NCBI GenBank assembly: GCA_041741415.1
Contig: JBGSKC010000029.1
Location: forward strand, 1-64,000
From: JANQTF01 sp041741415
GTDB taxonomy: Bacteria > Bacteroidota > Bacteroidia > J057
Direction: 5' to 3'
Length of the DNA stretch: 64,000 nt
Part shown: piece by piece, positions 43,546 to 53,037 of the stretch
Layout: every line of letters starts with the position of its first letter
Position numbering within the stretch: the stretch's first letter is position 1
Translations under genes and position numbers: made by a program
Notes under the pieces: generated by a model
What the model saw: the letters and a program-made list of their open reading frames with translations, nothing else
Database searches by the model: none
Told to the model about the DNA's origin: nothing

Positions 43546-44683
43546 TAAACCCGTTCTGGCCATTTGTATCGACTGGTTTGTGCCCGGCTACAAAGCAGGC
43601 GGGCCCATCCGCTCTATCGTGAACCTTGCCAGGCTCATGCAGCCCGATGCCTGCATTCGCATCTTTACCGGCGACCGCGACCACGGCGATTCTGCCCCTT
43701 ATCCTGGCATCCAGTGTGATTGTTGGGTGGACTGGGAGCAGGACATGAAAGTGTGGTATGCCAGCCCGGATCAACTGAACCTTGTGGCTGAAGAATTGCG
43801 CCGCCTGCGGCCTGCCACGCTGTATCTCAACGGCATGTTTTCCCTGCCTTTTACGATCCGGCCTTTGTTGCAGCACATAGCCAGGCCGCTGGCTGGCAGG
43901 GTTGTGCTGGCACCAAGGGGAATGCTTAGGGCCGGAGCAGTTCGGTTCGGTTCGGCAAAAAAACGGCTGTACTTTGCCCTGATCAGGTTGCTGGGAATTC
44001 ACAAGCGCGTGCTGTGGCAGGCCACCGATGAACAGGAGGTGCAGGATGTGAAGCTGCATTTTGGCTCAAAAGCAGCCGTTGTGCAAGCAGGAAACGTTCC
44101 GACGATGGTGGCAGGGCGGGGCTCCCAACTGCCGCCCAAGGAGCCGGGCCAGCTCAGGGTGGTATCCGTTTCGCGGATTCACCCGATCAAACATGTGGAC
44201 TACCTCCTGGAGCGGGTAGGCGAATCGGCAGGAAGCGTAGAATTAGACCTGATCGGCCCCATTGAAGACGAGGCTTACTGGGCCCGTTGCCAGGAGGTAA
44301 TTCAAAGCCTGCCAAACAACGTGACCGTGAGGCAACTGGGTTCGCTACCGCATCACGAAATCATGGAGCGCCAGGGCGACTACCATTTGTTCGGACTATG
44401 CACGGCTGGCGAAAATTTTGGCCATGCCATCTTTGATGCCCTTGTGAGCGGGCTGCCTGTGCTCATCAGCGACCAAACCCCCTGGAATTCAGTGAATGAG
44501 CAGGGGGCGGGCTGGGCCCTGCCACTGGCACGCCCGGAGGCATTCCGGGAGGCCCTTCAGGAGGCAATTGGCTGGGACCAGGCTGCCTGGGAAAGTACTT
44601 CCGGAAAGGCGGGAAGCCTCGCCGGGGCATACTTGCAGAGTTCCAATTTGCAGGAAAGTTACCGGCAACTGTTCTTTGGCTAA
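43526..44683 (+). CDS. Family 4 glycosyltransferase (third of three)
   Basis: A 385-aa GT-B enzyme. The N-terminal PGYKAGGPIRSIVNLARLM is the GGxxR-type acceptor-side loop typical of GT4. VLAPRGMLRAGAVRFGSAKK is a recurring block of this subgroup. The donor site is GENFGHAIFDALVSGLPVLI. The start is the ATG before KTTPADKP, inside the end of the preceding gene; ten residues of a longer frame are dropped. It is separated by 186 bp from the carbamoyltransferase, so that gene may have its own promoter. Confidence 0.9.
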   Translation: MKTTPADKPVLAICIDWFVPGYKAGGPIRSIVNLARLMQPDACIRIFTGDRDHGDSAPYPGIQCDCWVDWEQDMKVWYASPDQLNLVAEELRRLRPATLYLNGMFSLPFTIRPLLQHIARPLAGRVVLAPRGMLRAGAVRFGSAKKRLYFALIRLLGIHKRVLWQATDEQEVQDVKLHFGSKAAVVQAGNVPTMVAGRGSQLPPKEPGQLRVVSVSRIHPIKHVDYLLERVGESAGSVELDLIGPIEDEAYWARCQEVIQSLPNNVTVRQLGSLPHHEIMERQGDYHLFGLCTAGENFGHAIFDALVSGLPVLISDQTPWNSVNEQGAGWALPLARPEAFREALQEAIGWDQAAWESTSGKAGSLAGAYLQSSNLQESYRQLFFG

Positions 44684-44869
44684 CAGCAGTTTCACTGCCA
44701 GGGAAGGCCCATTTTTGGCTCTGCCTTGCGCATTTTCCCGGATTTTCTAACAATGAGGTTCGAAAGTATTGGATTCGACCTATTTTTACCGGCCAACCAA
44801 TTATCCGACGCTCTTTTCTTTTTGCCGCTCCGGCCCGTTTCGCTTTTTCCATCCAAGCCCACCTGCACT

Positions 44870-46594
44870 ATGTACACCCTTGGCATCAACGCCTATCATG
44901 GCGATTCCTCCGCTTGCATTTACCGGCACAATGAGCTGATCGTCGCAACTGAAGAAGAGCGATTCCGGCGAATTAAACACTGGGCTGGTTTGCCGACTGA
45001 GGCCATCGAATTTTGCCTCAGGGAAGCAGGAATCGGTTTGGAAGAAGTGGATGTGATCACTGTGTCGCGGGATCCTCTCGCCAAAATCGACGAGAAAATC
45101 ATTCGTTCCATCAAAAACCTCATGAGCCTCTCGGCCATCAAGGACCGGGCCATGAATTCCATCAAAATCCGTGGCATCAAAGGCGATATCGCCAAGGCCT
45201 TCGGCAAAGATCCCGGCCAGCTCAAGGCCGAGGTCAAATTCATCGAACACCACCGCAGCCACATGGCCTGTGCGTTTTTTGCATCTGATTTCGAAGAATC
45301 GGCCATTCTCTCTGTTGACGGCATGGGCGATTTTACCTCCACCATGCGCGGAACCGGCAAGGGGAATAAAATCAACGTGATGGACTCGGTGTCCTATCCC
45401 CATTCCATCGGCATTTTTTACACAACCTTCACCCAGTTGCTCGGCTTCCCGCACTACGGCGACGAGTACAAAGTGATGGGGCTTTCTCCCTACGGCCAGC
45501 GCAACATGATGGACAAGCTCCGCGACGTGCTGATCCTGAAGGACAACGGCCTCTTTGAGCTGAATTCCAAATATTTCCGCCACTTCAAGGAAGGCATTCA
45601 GATGGGCTGGGAAGACAGCAGCCCCTGGGTGGGCCCCAACTACACCGATGCGATGATCGAGGCTTTCGGGCCCGTGCGTCAGAAAGAAGAAAAACTCACC
45701 CAATACCACATGGACCTGGCCGCCTCGGTCCAGGGACTGTGCGAGGAGGCCATTTTTCACATGGCCGAAGACCTTTACAAAAAAACAGGCCTCAAAAACA
45801 TCTGCGTTTCGGGCGGTGTGGCCCAAAACTCCGTTGCCAACGGCAAGCTGATCCAGAACACGAGCTTCGACAGGCTCTATGTTCCCTCTGCTGGGCATGA
45901 CGCCGGTACCTCCATCGGGTCGGCCCTGTATTACCTGCATCACGACAAGGGCCTGCCGAGAAATCCGGCGCTAAACGCCTACACAGGGGTTTCCTTCAGC
46001 AATGAAGCCATCGAAGAATACCTCCAGGGGCGCAACATTCCCTACCAGCGCCACAGCGATGATGCCTTGTTTGACGTGGTGTCGGATTGCCTGGTGAATG
46101 GTGGTGTGGTGGGATGGTACCAGGGCAGGGCCGAGTTTGGCCCGCGTGCACTTGGCAACCGCTCTATCCTCGCCGATCCCCGGAGGCCCGATGCCAAAGA
46201 GCTGCTCAACCTCAAAATCAAGAAGCGCGAGAGCTTCCGGCCCTTTGCCCCTTCCATTCTGAAAGACTGGACGGGCGACTATTTCGAGCAGGTGGACGAG
46301 GTGCCGTTTATGGAAAAGGTATTTAAAATCAAGGAAAACCGCCGGGCTGAGATTCCTGCTGTGACCCACGTGGACGGCACAGGCCGCCTCCAGACCGTGG
46401 ACCGCGAGAACGCGCCGAGGTATTACCGGTTGATCGACACCTTTCGGCAAAAAACCAATGTGCCCATTTTGCTGAATACCTCCTTCAATGAAAATGAGCC
46501 GATTGTGAACTCACCCGAGCATGCCCTTGAGTGCTATCTCCGCACCAGCATGGACATGCTGGTGCTGGAAAACATTGTGATCAGGAGAGATTGA
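44870..46594 (+). CDS. NodU/CmcH family carbamoyltransferase
   Basis: A 574-aa carbamoyltransferase. The N-terminal Kae1-like domain begins MYTLGINAYHGDSSACIYR and contains the metal/adenylate motif HHRSHMACAFFAS plus LSVDGMGD. The C-terminal domain has GWYQGRAEFGPRALGNRSIL and the late NVPILLNTSFNENEPIVNSP. Enzymes of this family make carbamoyl-AMP from carbamoyl phosphate and ATP and pass the carbamoyl group to a hydroxyl, often of a sugar. It is the last gene of the locus, so carbamoylation of the surface glycan is the likely role. The start is the ATG of MYTLG; 48 upstream in-frame codons are discarded. Confidence 0.93.
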   Translation: MYTLGINAYHGDSSACIYRHNELIVATEEERFRRIKHWAGLPTEAIEFCLREAGIGLEEVDVITVSRDPLAKIDEKIIRSIKNLMSLSAIKDRAMNSIKIRGIKGDIAKAFGKDPGQLKAEVKFIEHHRSHMACAFFASDFEESAILSVDGMGDFTSTMRGTGKGNKINVMDSVSYPHSIGIFYTTFTQLLGFPHYGDEYKVMGLSPYGQRNMMDKLRDVLILKDNGLFELNSKYFRHFKEGIQMGWEDSSPWVGPNYTDAMIEAFGPVRQKEEKLTQYHMDLAASVQGLCEEAIFHMAEDLYKKTGLKNICVSGGVAQNSVANGKLIQNTSFDRLYVPSAGHDAGTSIGSALYYLHHDKGLPRNPALNAYTGVSFSNEAIEEYLQGRNIPYQRHSDDALFDVVSDCLVNGGVVGWYQGRAEFGPRALGNRSILADPRRPDAKELLNLKIKKRESFRPFAPSILKDWTGDYFEQVDEVPFMEKVFKIKENRRAEIPAVTHVDGTGRLQTVDRENAPRYYRLIDTFRQKTNVPILLNTSFNENEPIVNSPEHALECYLRTSMDMLVLENIVIRRD

Positions 46595-46629
46595 GGCGCC
46601 GGGTCAAAACCTGGTTTTGCCTGATTAAG

Positions 46630-46667
46630 CCGCCTTTATTCCTGGTTTCCCGGATGAAGGCGGTTTT
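46630..46667 (+). terminator. Rho-independent terminator closing the polysaccharide locus
   Basis: CCGCCTT (46630-46636) pairs with AAGGCGG (46657-46663), followed by TTTTCTCTTT. A 20-nt loop contains a smaller GG/CC pairing. It lies between the carbamoyltransferase and the convergent ABC permease gene. Confidence 0.7.
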
Positions 46668-46720
46668 CTCTTTCCCGTCAAAGGAACGCAATTCTGCTCA
46701 GGCGCAAATTCCGCAAAGGG

Positions 46721-49129
46721 CTATTCCATCCTCATGGAGCGTGCCGGTTGCAGGCTGGCGGCCCGGTAGGCATGGTAGCTGGTAGTGGCAAAAGCCAGCA
46801 GCAAGGCACCAATCCCTGCCACGGCAAACCACACCCAGGGCAGGTCTGCCCGCACAGTAAAGCCTTCCAGCCATCCTTGCAGTGCCACCACCCCTGCCAA
46901 AGTGGCGATCATAAGGGCCACCAGTACCAGCCACAGGAAGTCGCGCGACAGCAGCAGCAGAATCTGCCGGGGTTCTGCTCCCATCACCTTCCGGATCCCG
47001 ATTTCGCGGGTGCGCTGCTGCGTGATAAACGATGCCAGGCCAAAGAGGCCCATGCAGGCGATGAGGGTTGTAAAGATGCTGAACCAGCTAAAAATGCGGA
47101 TCAGGCGGTCTTCCTGCAGGTATTGCCGATGGAAAAATTCGTCGAGGAAAAACCACTCCAGCGGGTGATTGGGGTCAAAGGAGGCCCAGGTCTGTTCAAT
47201 CCTGCTGATCAGGCTGGCAGTTTGCCCGGGAGCTGGCACCAGCAGCAGGCGGCTGGGGTTGTTGGGGGTGAAAAGGATTACAAGCGGCTCCACCACGTTG
47301 TGAAGGGAAGCATAGTGATAATCTTCCACCACGCCCACAATCTGGCCGTCGTATGCGGCCTGGTCATCTGGCAGGAGGCCCCATTGCAGGCGCTTGCCGA
47401 TGGGGTCGGTCCAGCCATGCTTTTTCACGAAGGCTTCATTCACAATGAATGCCTGGGCCTCGTCGGTACTGCGTCCGCGCTCAAAATTGCGCCCCGCCAC
47501 CAGTTCAATGTCCAGGGCCCGCAGGTAATCTTCGTCCACCGAGATTACATTAAAATGGTCTTCCTGCAAACGGCCTTCTTTTTCCACACGAAACAACAGG
47601 GAGCCAGTTCTCTCTCCCGGTACCTGTACGCCGCTGCTAGCCAGGGCTTTCAGACCGGAGAATGCCGCCAGCTCCGCTTTATATGCTGGCAGCGAACGCT
47701 GCTGAACGGTGTCGGCAGGGCTGAGCCGCAACACGATGACCTCGTCCGTTCGCAGGCCCAGATCCTGGTTTTTCAAAAACCGCATTTGTTCTCCCACCAC
47801 CAGCGTGGCCATCACCAGCCCAAGGGAAATGGAAAACTGCACTACCACCAGCACCTTTCTCAGCCACTGCCTGCCGCTGAGTCGCCACTGGCCTTTAAGC
47901 ACCTCCGCCGGACGAATCATGGACAGGAAATAGGCCGGATACATGCCAGCCAGCAGGCCCACCAGCGAAACCAGCCCCAGCATGGCCACCACCAGGGTGG
48001 GCTGGAACAGGTCCATAAAGGCGAAATGTTTATCAGCCAGGCCGTTCACAGCAGGAAGAAGGGTCTCCACCAGCACCAGAGCCAGGAACAACGAGAGGAA
48101 GGTCATCACGACGGATTCCCCCAGAAATTGCTTCACAAGGTCGTTTTGGCTGGCACCCGCAGCTTTACGGATCCCGACTTCCACGCTCCGGCGGGTGGAT
48201 TGGGCGATGGAGAGGTTGATGTAGTTGACGCAGGCAATGAGCAGCAGGAAAATGCCTGCCAGAGAAAAAATGAAGAGATAATCGCGGTTGCCTTTCGGGG
48301 TGTCGTAGGCCATGTCGCGGGCAAAATGCAGCTCGCTGAGCGGTGTGAGCGAGTAGCGAATGTCTCCATCCACCCCATTTTCTTTCCAAAACGGGATGGG
48401 AAAAGCTTCGGCAAACTGATCCAGCTTGGGGGCAAAGGACTTCGCATCTGCGGGATCTGAGAAGAGCAGGTAGGTATAAAAAATGATGCGGCCCCAGTCG
48501 GTCACAAATGCTTGCTGGGTGCTGGGTGGCAGGTTCTGAAGGGAAGTCATGGCCCTGATGGGCAGGTCGGTGTTGGCTGGCAAATCGCGAAACACGGCAG
48601 TAACCATGTAGTCGCTGCCGTTGAGCTTCATGAATTTGGCCAAAGCCGGGCCTTCGAAGTACTTATTCCTGAGCGATTCGCAGATAGCGACCCCCTTCGG
48701 GCGGATAGCCTCCCCGGCATTTCCTTCAATAAATTCGAACTGAAACAACGAAGTGACGGAAGAATCCACCATCTGAATATGGGCCTCATTGAACAGCTTG
48801 TCATTGACCTGCACCGTGATTTCCTGCATCCGGAGCAGCACCCTGCAGAATGCCTCCACCTCCGGGTAGTCCTGGTACAGTCCAGGCCCCACAGCCATGC
48901 TGGAGGTGGCGTAATGGGTGCTTTCTCCAGTCTGGGTCATGCGGGTGGAAACCCGGAAAATGCGATCCCGCTTCGGGTGAACATGGTCGTAGGTTAGCTC
49001 ATCCTGAACATACAGGACCACCACGAGGCAACAGGCAAGGCCCAGCGACAGCCCAAACAAATTGATGAGGCTATGCACTTTGTTGCGGAGCAGGCTGCGA
49101 CCGGCGATAAGTAAATAATGATGAAGCAT
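46721..49129 (-). CDS. MacB/FtsX-type ABC transporter permease
   Basis: An 802-aa permease with two FtsX modules. The first TM lies in LINLFGLSLGLACCLVVVLYV, a large extracytoplasmic MacB-like domain follows (about 50-270), then a TM bundle with the family line SRRSVEVGIRKAAGASQNDLVKQFLGES (read as RRSVEVGIRKAAGAS). The second copy ends with QQRTREIGIRKVMGAEPRQI and two further helices. This tandem layout is common in Bacteroidota and is thought to export or sense envelope-active compounds. The start is the ATG before LHHYLLIAGRS; 11 extra residues are dropped. The ATP-binding gene precedes it by 35 bp. Confidence 0.92.
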   Translation of the reverse strand: MLHHYLLIAGRSLLRNKVHSLINLFGLSLGLACCLVVVLYVQDELTYDHVHPKRDRIFRVSTRMTQTGESTHYATSSMAVGPGLYQDYPEVEAFCRVLLRMQEITVQVNDKLFNEAHIQMVDSSVTSLFQFEFIEGNAGEAIRPKGVAICESLRNKYFEGPALAKFMKLNGSDYMVTAVFRDLPANTDLPIRAMTSLQNLPPSTQQAFVTDWGRIIFYTYLLFSDPADAKSFAPKLDQFAEAFPIPFWKENGVDGDIRYSLTPLSELHFARDMAYDTPKGNRDYLFIFSLAGIFLLLIACVNYINLSIAQSTRRSVEVGIRKAAGASQNDLVKQFLGESVVMTFLSLFLALVLVETLLPAVNGLADKHFAFMDLFQPTLVVAMLGLVSLVGLLAGMYPAYFLSMIRPAEVLKGQWRLSGRQWLRKVLVVVQFSISLGLVMATLVVGEQMRFLKNQDLGLRTDEVIVLRLSPADTVQQRSLPAYKAELAAFSGLKALASSGVQVPGERTGSLLFRVEKEGRLQEDHFNVISVDEDYLRALDIELVAGRNFERGRSTDEAQAFIVNEAFVKKHGWTDPIGKRLQWGLLPDDQAAYDGQIVGVVEDYHYASLHNVVEPLVILFTPNNPSRLLLVPAPGQTASLISRIEQTWASFDPNHPLEWFFLDEFFHRQYLQEDRLIRIFSWFSIFTTLIACMGLFGLASFITQQRTREIGIRKVMGAEPRQILLLLSRDFLWLVLVALMIATLAGVVALQGWLEGFTVRADLPWVWFAVAGIGALLLAFATTSYHAYRAASLQPARSMRME

Positions 49130-49164
49130 GAGACAGATGTCAACAAAAATCTGAAGCCACAAAA

Positions 49165-49866
49165 TCAGGCAAGTTCGCTACGCAAGGCGCTGGGTTTGCT
49201 TTCGGAAACGATCTGGCCGTCGAGCAGGCGAACAATCCTGCGGCTGAAAGAGGCGTCATGCTCGGAGTGGGTCACCATCACGATGGTAGTGCCAACTTCG
49301 TTGAGCTCGGTGAGAAGCTTCATCACCTCGTTGCCGTTTTCGGAGTCGAGGTTTCCGGTGGGTTCATCGGCGAGGATGAGCTTGGGCTGGGTAACCAGCG
49401 CACGGGCCACTGCCACCCGCTGCTGCTGTCCGCCGGAAAGTTGCTGGGGGAAATGGTTGATGCGGTGCATAATCTGAAGCTGTTCCAGCATAGCCTTCAC
49501 ACGCTGCTTGCGCTCGCCGCTGCTCATATTGAGGTATATGAGCGGAAGCTCCACGTTTTCATACACTGTCAGTTCGTCGATCAGGTTAAAGCTCTGAAAC
49601 ACAAACCCGACGTTTCCTTTGCGAAGTTTTGCCCGTTCCCGCTCAGAAAAACGCGCCGTAGATTGCCCCATAAACAGGTAATCGCCCTCCGAAGGATTGT
49701 CGAGCAGGCCAAGAATGTTGAGCAGGGTGGATTTTCCGCAACCCGAAGGTCCCATGATGGCCACAAAATCGCCCTCTTCGATGTGGAGCGATACTCCGTT
49801 GAGGGCAGTGGTTTCAATTTCCTCGGTGCGGTAGATTTTTTTGAGGGCTTCGGTTTTGATGAGCAT
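49165..49866 (-). CDS. MacB/LolD-type ABC transporter ATP-binding protein
   Basis: A 233-aa ABC ATPase. Walker A is MGPSGCGKSTLL, the Q-loop region reads VGFVFQSFNLIDELT, the signature is QLSGGQQQRVAVARAL, Walker B is LILADEPTGNLDS and the H-loop is VMVTHSEHDA. The NLDS after Walker B and the FNL after the Q-loop are typical of the MacB/LolD subgroup, which works with FtsX-type permeases such as the next gene. It is divergent from a sigma-54-type response regulator, the probable regulator of this operon. Confidence 0.95.
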   Translation of the reverse strand: MLIKTEALKKIYRTEEIETTALNGVSLHIEEGDFVAIMGPSGCGKSTLLNILGLLDNPSEGDYLFMGQSTARFSERERAKLRKGNVGFVFQSFNLIDELTVYENVELPLIYLNMSSGERKQRVKAMLEQLQIMHRINHFPQQLSGGQQQRVAVARALVTQPKLILADEPTGNLDSENGNEVMKLLTELNEVGTTIVMVTHSEHDASFSRRIVRLLDGQIVSESKPSALRSELA

Positions 49867-50179
49867 AATGTTGAGCAGCTTGATGCTAGCGAAGGTATAT
49901 CAAAAAATAAGCCCAATTATAGTAATTTGATAGTCAGTGTTTTAGTTAAAAAATAAGTCATTTTTTTCATTTTCATTGAACGAATTCGACACTGGACTGT
50001 ACGCATGCGAACACAGGAAAGAATGGTTGGTGTTTTGAGTGATCCTCCGGATCTCGTCAAAAGGCAGTTTTTTTTGCTCGGTTAGTCGAAAACAACGGAA
50101 CCATGAAGCCTTCCCTCTTGTCCTTCGTTCAGGACTTCCGGATCTTCCTGTTTCGCTACGTCATGACCCCTCACCTCTG
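49867..50179. other. Divergent regulatory region between ABC operon and two-component genes
   Basis: The left half is AT-rich and the right half is mixed. Two short palindromes stand close together: CGAATTCG at 49981-49988 within TGAACGAATTCGACA, and CGCATGCG within TGTACGCATGCGAACA (49998-50013), about 18 bp apart centre to centre. They may be binding sites of the response regulator. I searched by eye for a -24/-12 sigma-54 promoter (TGGCAC-N5-TTGC) on both strands and did not find a convincing one. Confidence 0.4.
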
Positions 50180-51538
50180 ATGAAATCTTCCCAAGGCCAA
50201 GTGCTCCTCATTGACGACGACCGCGATGTTCTCACGGCCACCCGCCTGTTCCTCGAAACGCAGGGCTATTTGGTGGCTACCGAGTCGCAGCCCATTCATT
50301 TGCCCCAACTCATTCGCAACCAGCCATTTGACCTGATTCTTCTCGACCTCAATTTTTCCCGCAACGCCCGAACCGGCAAAGAAGGGTTTTATTGGCTCCA
50401 CAAAGTGCTGGAAAGCGATCCTGCGGCGGCTGTGGTCCTGATTACTGCCTACGGCGACGTGGATACTGCCATTGAGGCCATGAAAATGGGGGCTACCGAT
50501 TTTATCCAGAAACCCTGGGACAACGACAAGCTCCTCGGTGTGATTGAGCGGGCCTTGTCGTTTGGCAGCCAGCGCCGCCAGCACCGCCCCCTGCCAGATA
50601 GCGGCGCTACCGGCACTCCTGCCATGATCGGCCAGAGTGAAGCCATGCAGCGGGTGTTTGCCACCATCGACAAAGTGGCCCAAACCGATGCCAATGTGCT
50701 GATTCTCGGCGAAAACGGAACAGGAAAGGAGCTGGTGGCCAAGGCTTTGCACGACCAGTCGGGCAGGGCAAAAGGTCCATTTGTCAATGTGGACATGGGC
50801 GCGATCTCCGAAACCCTGTTTGAAAGCGAACTGTTTGGCCATGTCAAAGGCGCCTTTACCGACGCCCGGGAGGACAGGAAAGGGCGGTTTGAGGCTGCTG
50901 ACAAAGGAACCCTGTTCCTTGACGAAATTGGCAATCTTTCCCTGCCGCTCCAGGCCAAGCTGCTGAGCGCCCTCCAGCAGCGCCGCATCACGCGGGTAGG
51001 CAGCAACAAAGCCATTGCCGTAGACATTCGCCTGATTTGCGCCACCAACATGCCCCTGCAGCGAATGGTGAAGGAACGCACCTTCAGGCAGGATTTGCTT
51101 TACCGGATGAACACCGTGGAAATTCAGCTCCCGCCCCTTCGCGAGCGCAGAGACGACCTGCCGCTGCTGGCTGAGCATTTCACCCGCTTCTATGCCCAGC
51201 GCTACGGTCGAAGCGTGACCGGCATCAGCTCTGCCAGCCTTGTGCGGCTCGCCAAATACCACTGGCCAGGGAATATCCGCGAGTTGCAACATGCCATTGA
51301 AAGAGCCATCATCATGAGCGAACAGGAAGTGCTGCAGCCTGGTGATTTTCTCTTTGCCCAGGAGGATCCTTTGGTTGAAGACGGCCTTCAGCTCGATTCC
51401 TTTAACCTCGAAGAGGTTGAAAAAATGGTTATCCGAAAGGCCATCCGCAAACATGCCGGCAACATTACCCATGCTGCCAATGAACTCGGCCTTACCCGCA
51501 CCTCCCTGTACCGGCGCATCGAAAAGTATGGCCTTTGA
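50180..51538 (+). CDS. NtrC-family sigma-54-dependent response regulator
   Basis: A 452-aa regulator with three domains. The receiver (about 1-125) has the acidic pair VLLIDDDRD and the phospho-acceptor in LILLDLNF. The AAA+ domain (about 140-370) has Walker A GENGTGKE, Walker B GTLFLDEIGN and the sigma-54 contact loop GAFTDA in place of GAFTGA. A Fis-type HTH closes the protein (NITHAANELGLTRTSLYRRI). The Asp variant of the loop is common in Bacteroidota homologues, so it is not by itself evidence of lost function. The start is the ATG before KSSQGQVLLIDDD; 47 upstream residues are dropped. It pairs with the histidine kinase downstream (46 bp) and probably controls the divergent ABC operon. 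Confidence 0.93.
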   Translation: MKSSQGQVLLIDDDRDVLTATRLFLETQGYLVATESQPIHLPQLIRNQPFDLILLDLNFSRNARTGKEGFYWLHKVLESDPAAAVVLITAYGDVDTAIEAMKMGATDFIQKPWDNDKLLGVIERALSFGSQRRQHRPLPDSGATGTPAMIGQSEAMQRVFATIDKVAQTDANVLILGENGTGKELVAKALHDQSGRAKGPFVNVDMGAISETLFESELFGHVKGAFTDAREDRKGRFEAADKGTLFLDEIGNLSLPLQAKLLSALQQRRITRVGSNKAIAVDIRLICATNMPLQRMVKERTFRQDLLYRMNTVEIQLPPLRERRDDLPLLAEHFTRFYAQRYGRSVTGISSASLVRLAKYHWPGNIRELQHAIERAIIMSEQEVLQPGDFLFAQEDPLVEDGLQLDSFNLEEVEKMVIRKAIRKHAGNITHAANELGLTRTSLYRRIEKYGL

Positions 51539-51584
51539 CCTCCCGGCCTTCCCCTGAAGTTTATCCGCCCATACCTACCAGCCA

Positions 51585-52916
51585 ATGTACACTTACCGAT
51601 CCCGGCTCCTGCTGCGTCTTCTCATGCTCATGACCACCATGGCTACCATTCCCTGGCTGGCTTTTCAGGAGGGTTACCTCGGCATGAGCATCCTGCTGCT
51701 CATCGCAAGCCTGGTGCAGGTATGGCTACTCTTTCGCTTTCTCGACCGCAGCGACCTGCTGCTCCGGCGCTTTTTTGAAAGCCTTTCTTTTGACGACTTC
51801 ACCGCCAGGTTTTCGCCCGGCAAACGCGCCCCGTTTCAGGGACTGGAGCAATCGCTGGAGCAGGTCATGGACCGCTTCCGCAACATCCGTGCAGAGAAAG
51901 AGGAGGGCTATCGCTACCTCGAAGCCGTGATCCACCACCTCAGCATTCCCACCCTCGCCATCCGCGACGACGAACATATTCATTTGTCGAACCCCGCCGC
52001 CCGCCGCCTGCTGGAGCAGCCCCGCCTCATGGAACTGACCGACATCGGCACCGACCTGGCCCTGTTTCTTCGGCAACTACCTCATGGTGCCAAGGAAGCC
52101 TTCCGGTTTCACCGCGGGCAGGAGGTGGTGCCCCTGCTGGTGTCGGCCTCGCGGTTTCAATTGAGGGAACATCACTACCTGCTTGTTTCCTTTCAGGATA
52201 TTCGCCGGGAGGTGGAGCGGGCTGAAACGGAGGCCTGGCAGCGCCTGACACGGGTGCTGCGCCACGAGATCCTCAATTCCCTCACCCCGGTCACGACCCT
52301 CACCCGCACGCTGGATCACATGGTTTTTTCTAAAACCGGGCTGCGTGAGCATGAGGACTTGCAGCATCGCCAGCACGACATCCGGGAAGCCCTCGGGTTG
52401 ATTCAGCGGAGAAGCGAAGGCCTGATGAGCTTTGTGCAAACGTACCGGGAAGTGACGCGCCTCCCTCAGCCACAGTGGGAAGAGTTGTTTCTCTGCGAAT
52501 TGCTCGAAAGTGTCCGGCAGCTTTTTGCACGGCGTTTTCTGGAGAGCGGCATCCGGGTGGAGGCGAGGTGTTTTCCTGAAAAACTGAAGGTGGAAGGGGA
52601 TCCTTCGCTGCTGGAGCAGGTGCTCATCAACCTCGTGCTGAATGCACGCGATGCCCTGCCAGCAACTGGTGGTGAGATCAGGATGGAAGGCAGGCTGAGC
52701 GCCCGGGGGCAAGCTGAAATCGAGGTGAGCGACACCGGGCCGGGGGTTCCTCCGGGCCTTGAGGAGGAAATTTTTACCCCATTTTTTACAACCAAACCAG
52801 AAGGGCAGGGGATCGGACTTTCTGTGTCGCGGCAAATCATGCTGGCGCATGGTGGGGAACTGCTGCTCATGTCGGAGGCTGGCAAAGGGGCGCGGTTTGT
52901 GATGAGGCTGGGGTGA
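51585..52916 (+). CDS. Membrane sensor histidine kinase
   Basis: A 443-aa kinase. Two TM helices lie within the first 55 residues (LLLRLLMLMTTMATIPWLAF and LGMSILLLIASLVQVWLLF) with almost no periplasmic loop between them, so it likely senses a membrane or cytoplasmic signal. A PAS-like region follows (about 115-205, LAIRDDEHIHLSNPAARRLL). The phospho-acceptor His is in TRVLRHEILNSLTPVT, and the ATPase domain shows LINLVLNARDALP, VSDTGPGVPPG and GIGLSVSRQIMLAHGG. It is the NtrY-like partner of the preceding response regulator. Confidence 0.93.
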   Translation: MYTYRSRLLLRLLMLMTTMATIPWLAFQEGYLGMSILLLIASLVQVWLLFRFLDRSDLLLRRFFESLSFDDFTARFSPGKRAPFQGLEQSLEQVMDRFRNIRAEKEEGYRYLEAVIHHLSIPTLAIRDDEHIHLSNPAARRLLEQPRLMELTDIGTDLALFLRQLPHGAKEAFRFHRGQEVVPLLVSASRFQLREHHYLLVSFQDIRREVERAETEAWQRLTRVLRHEILNSLTPVTTLTRTLDHMVFSKTGLREHEDLQHRQHDIREALGLIQRRSEGLMSFVQTYREVTRLPQPQWEELFLCELLESVRQLFARRFLESGIRVEARCFPEKLKVEGDPSLLEQVLINLVLNARDALPATGGEIRMEGRLSARGQAEIEVSDTGPGVPPGLEEEIFTPFFTTKPEGQGIGLSVSRQIMLAHGGELLLMSEAGKGARFVMRLG

Positions 52917-53037
52917 CAAATGCATCAGCTTTTCCTGCCATCGTGGATATGGCCAAAAAAAGTCCGCATTTCGGAGGAGTTCAGGAAAACAGGGCTTATC
53001 TTTCTGCTAACGTGCCATTTGCTTATTCGCCCTGATT

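Noticed and set aside
46748..48460. 570-aa plus-strand frame opposite the ABC permease
   Set aside because: Gln/His-rich antisense shadow of a membrane protein gene.
49867..50179. Sigma-54 -24/-12 promoter for the ABC operon
   Set aside because: No TGGCAC-N5-TTGC match on either strand by eye.
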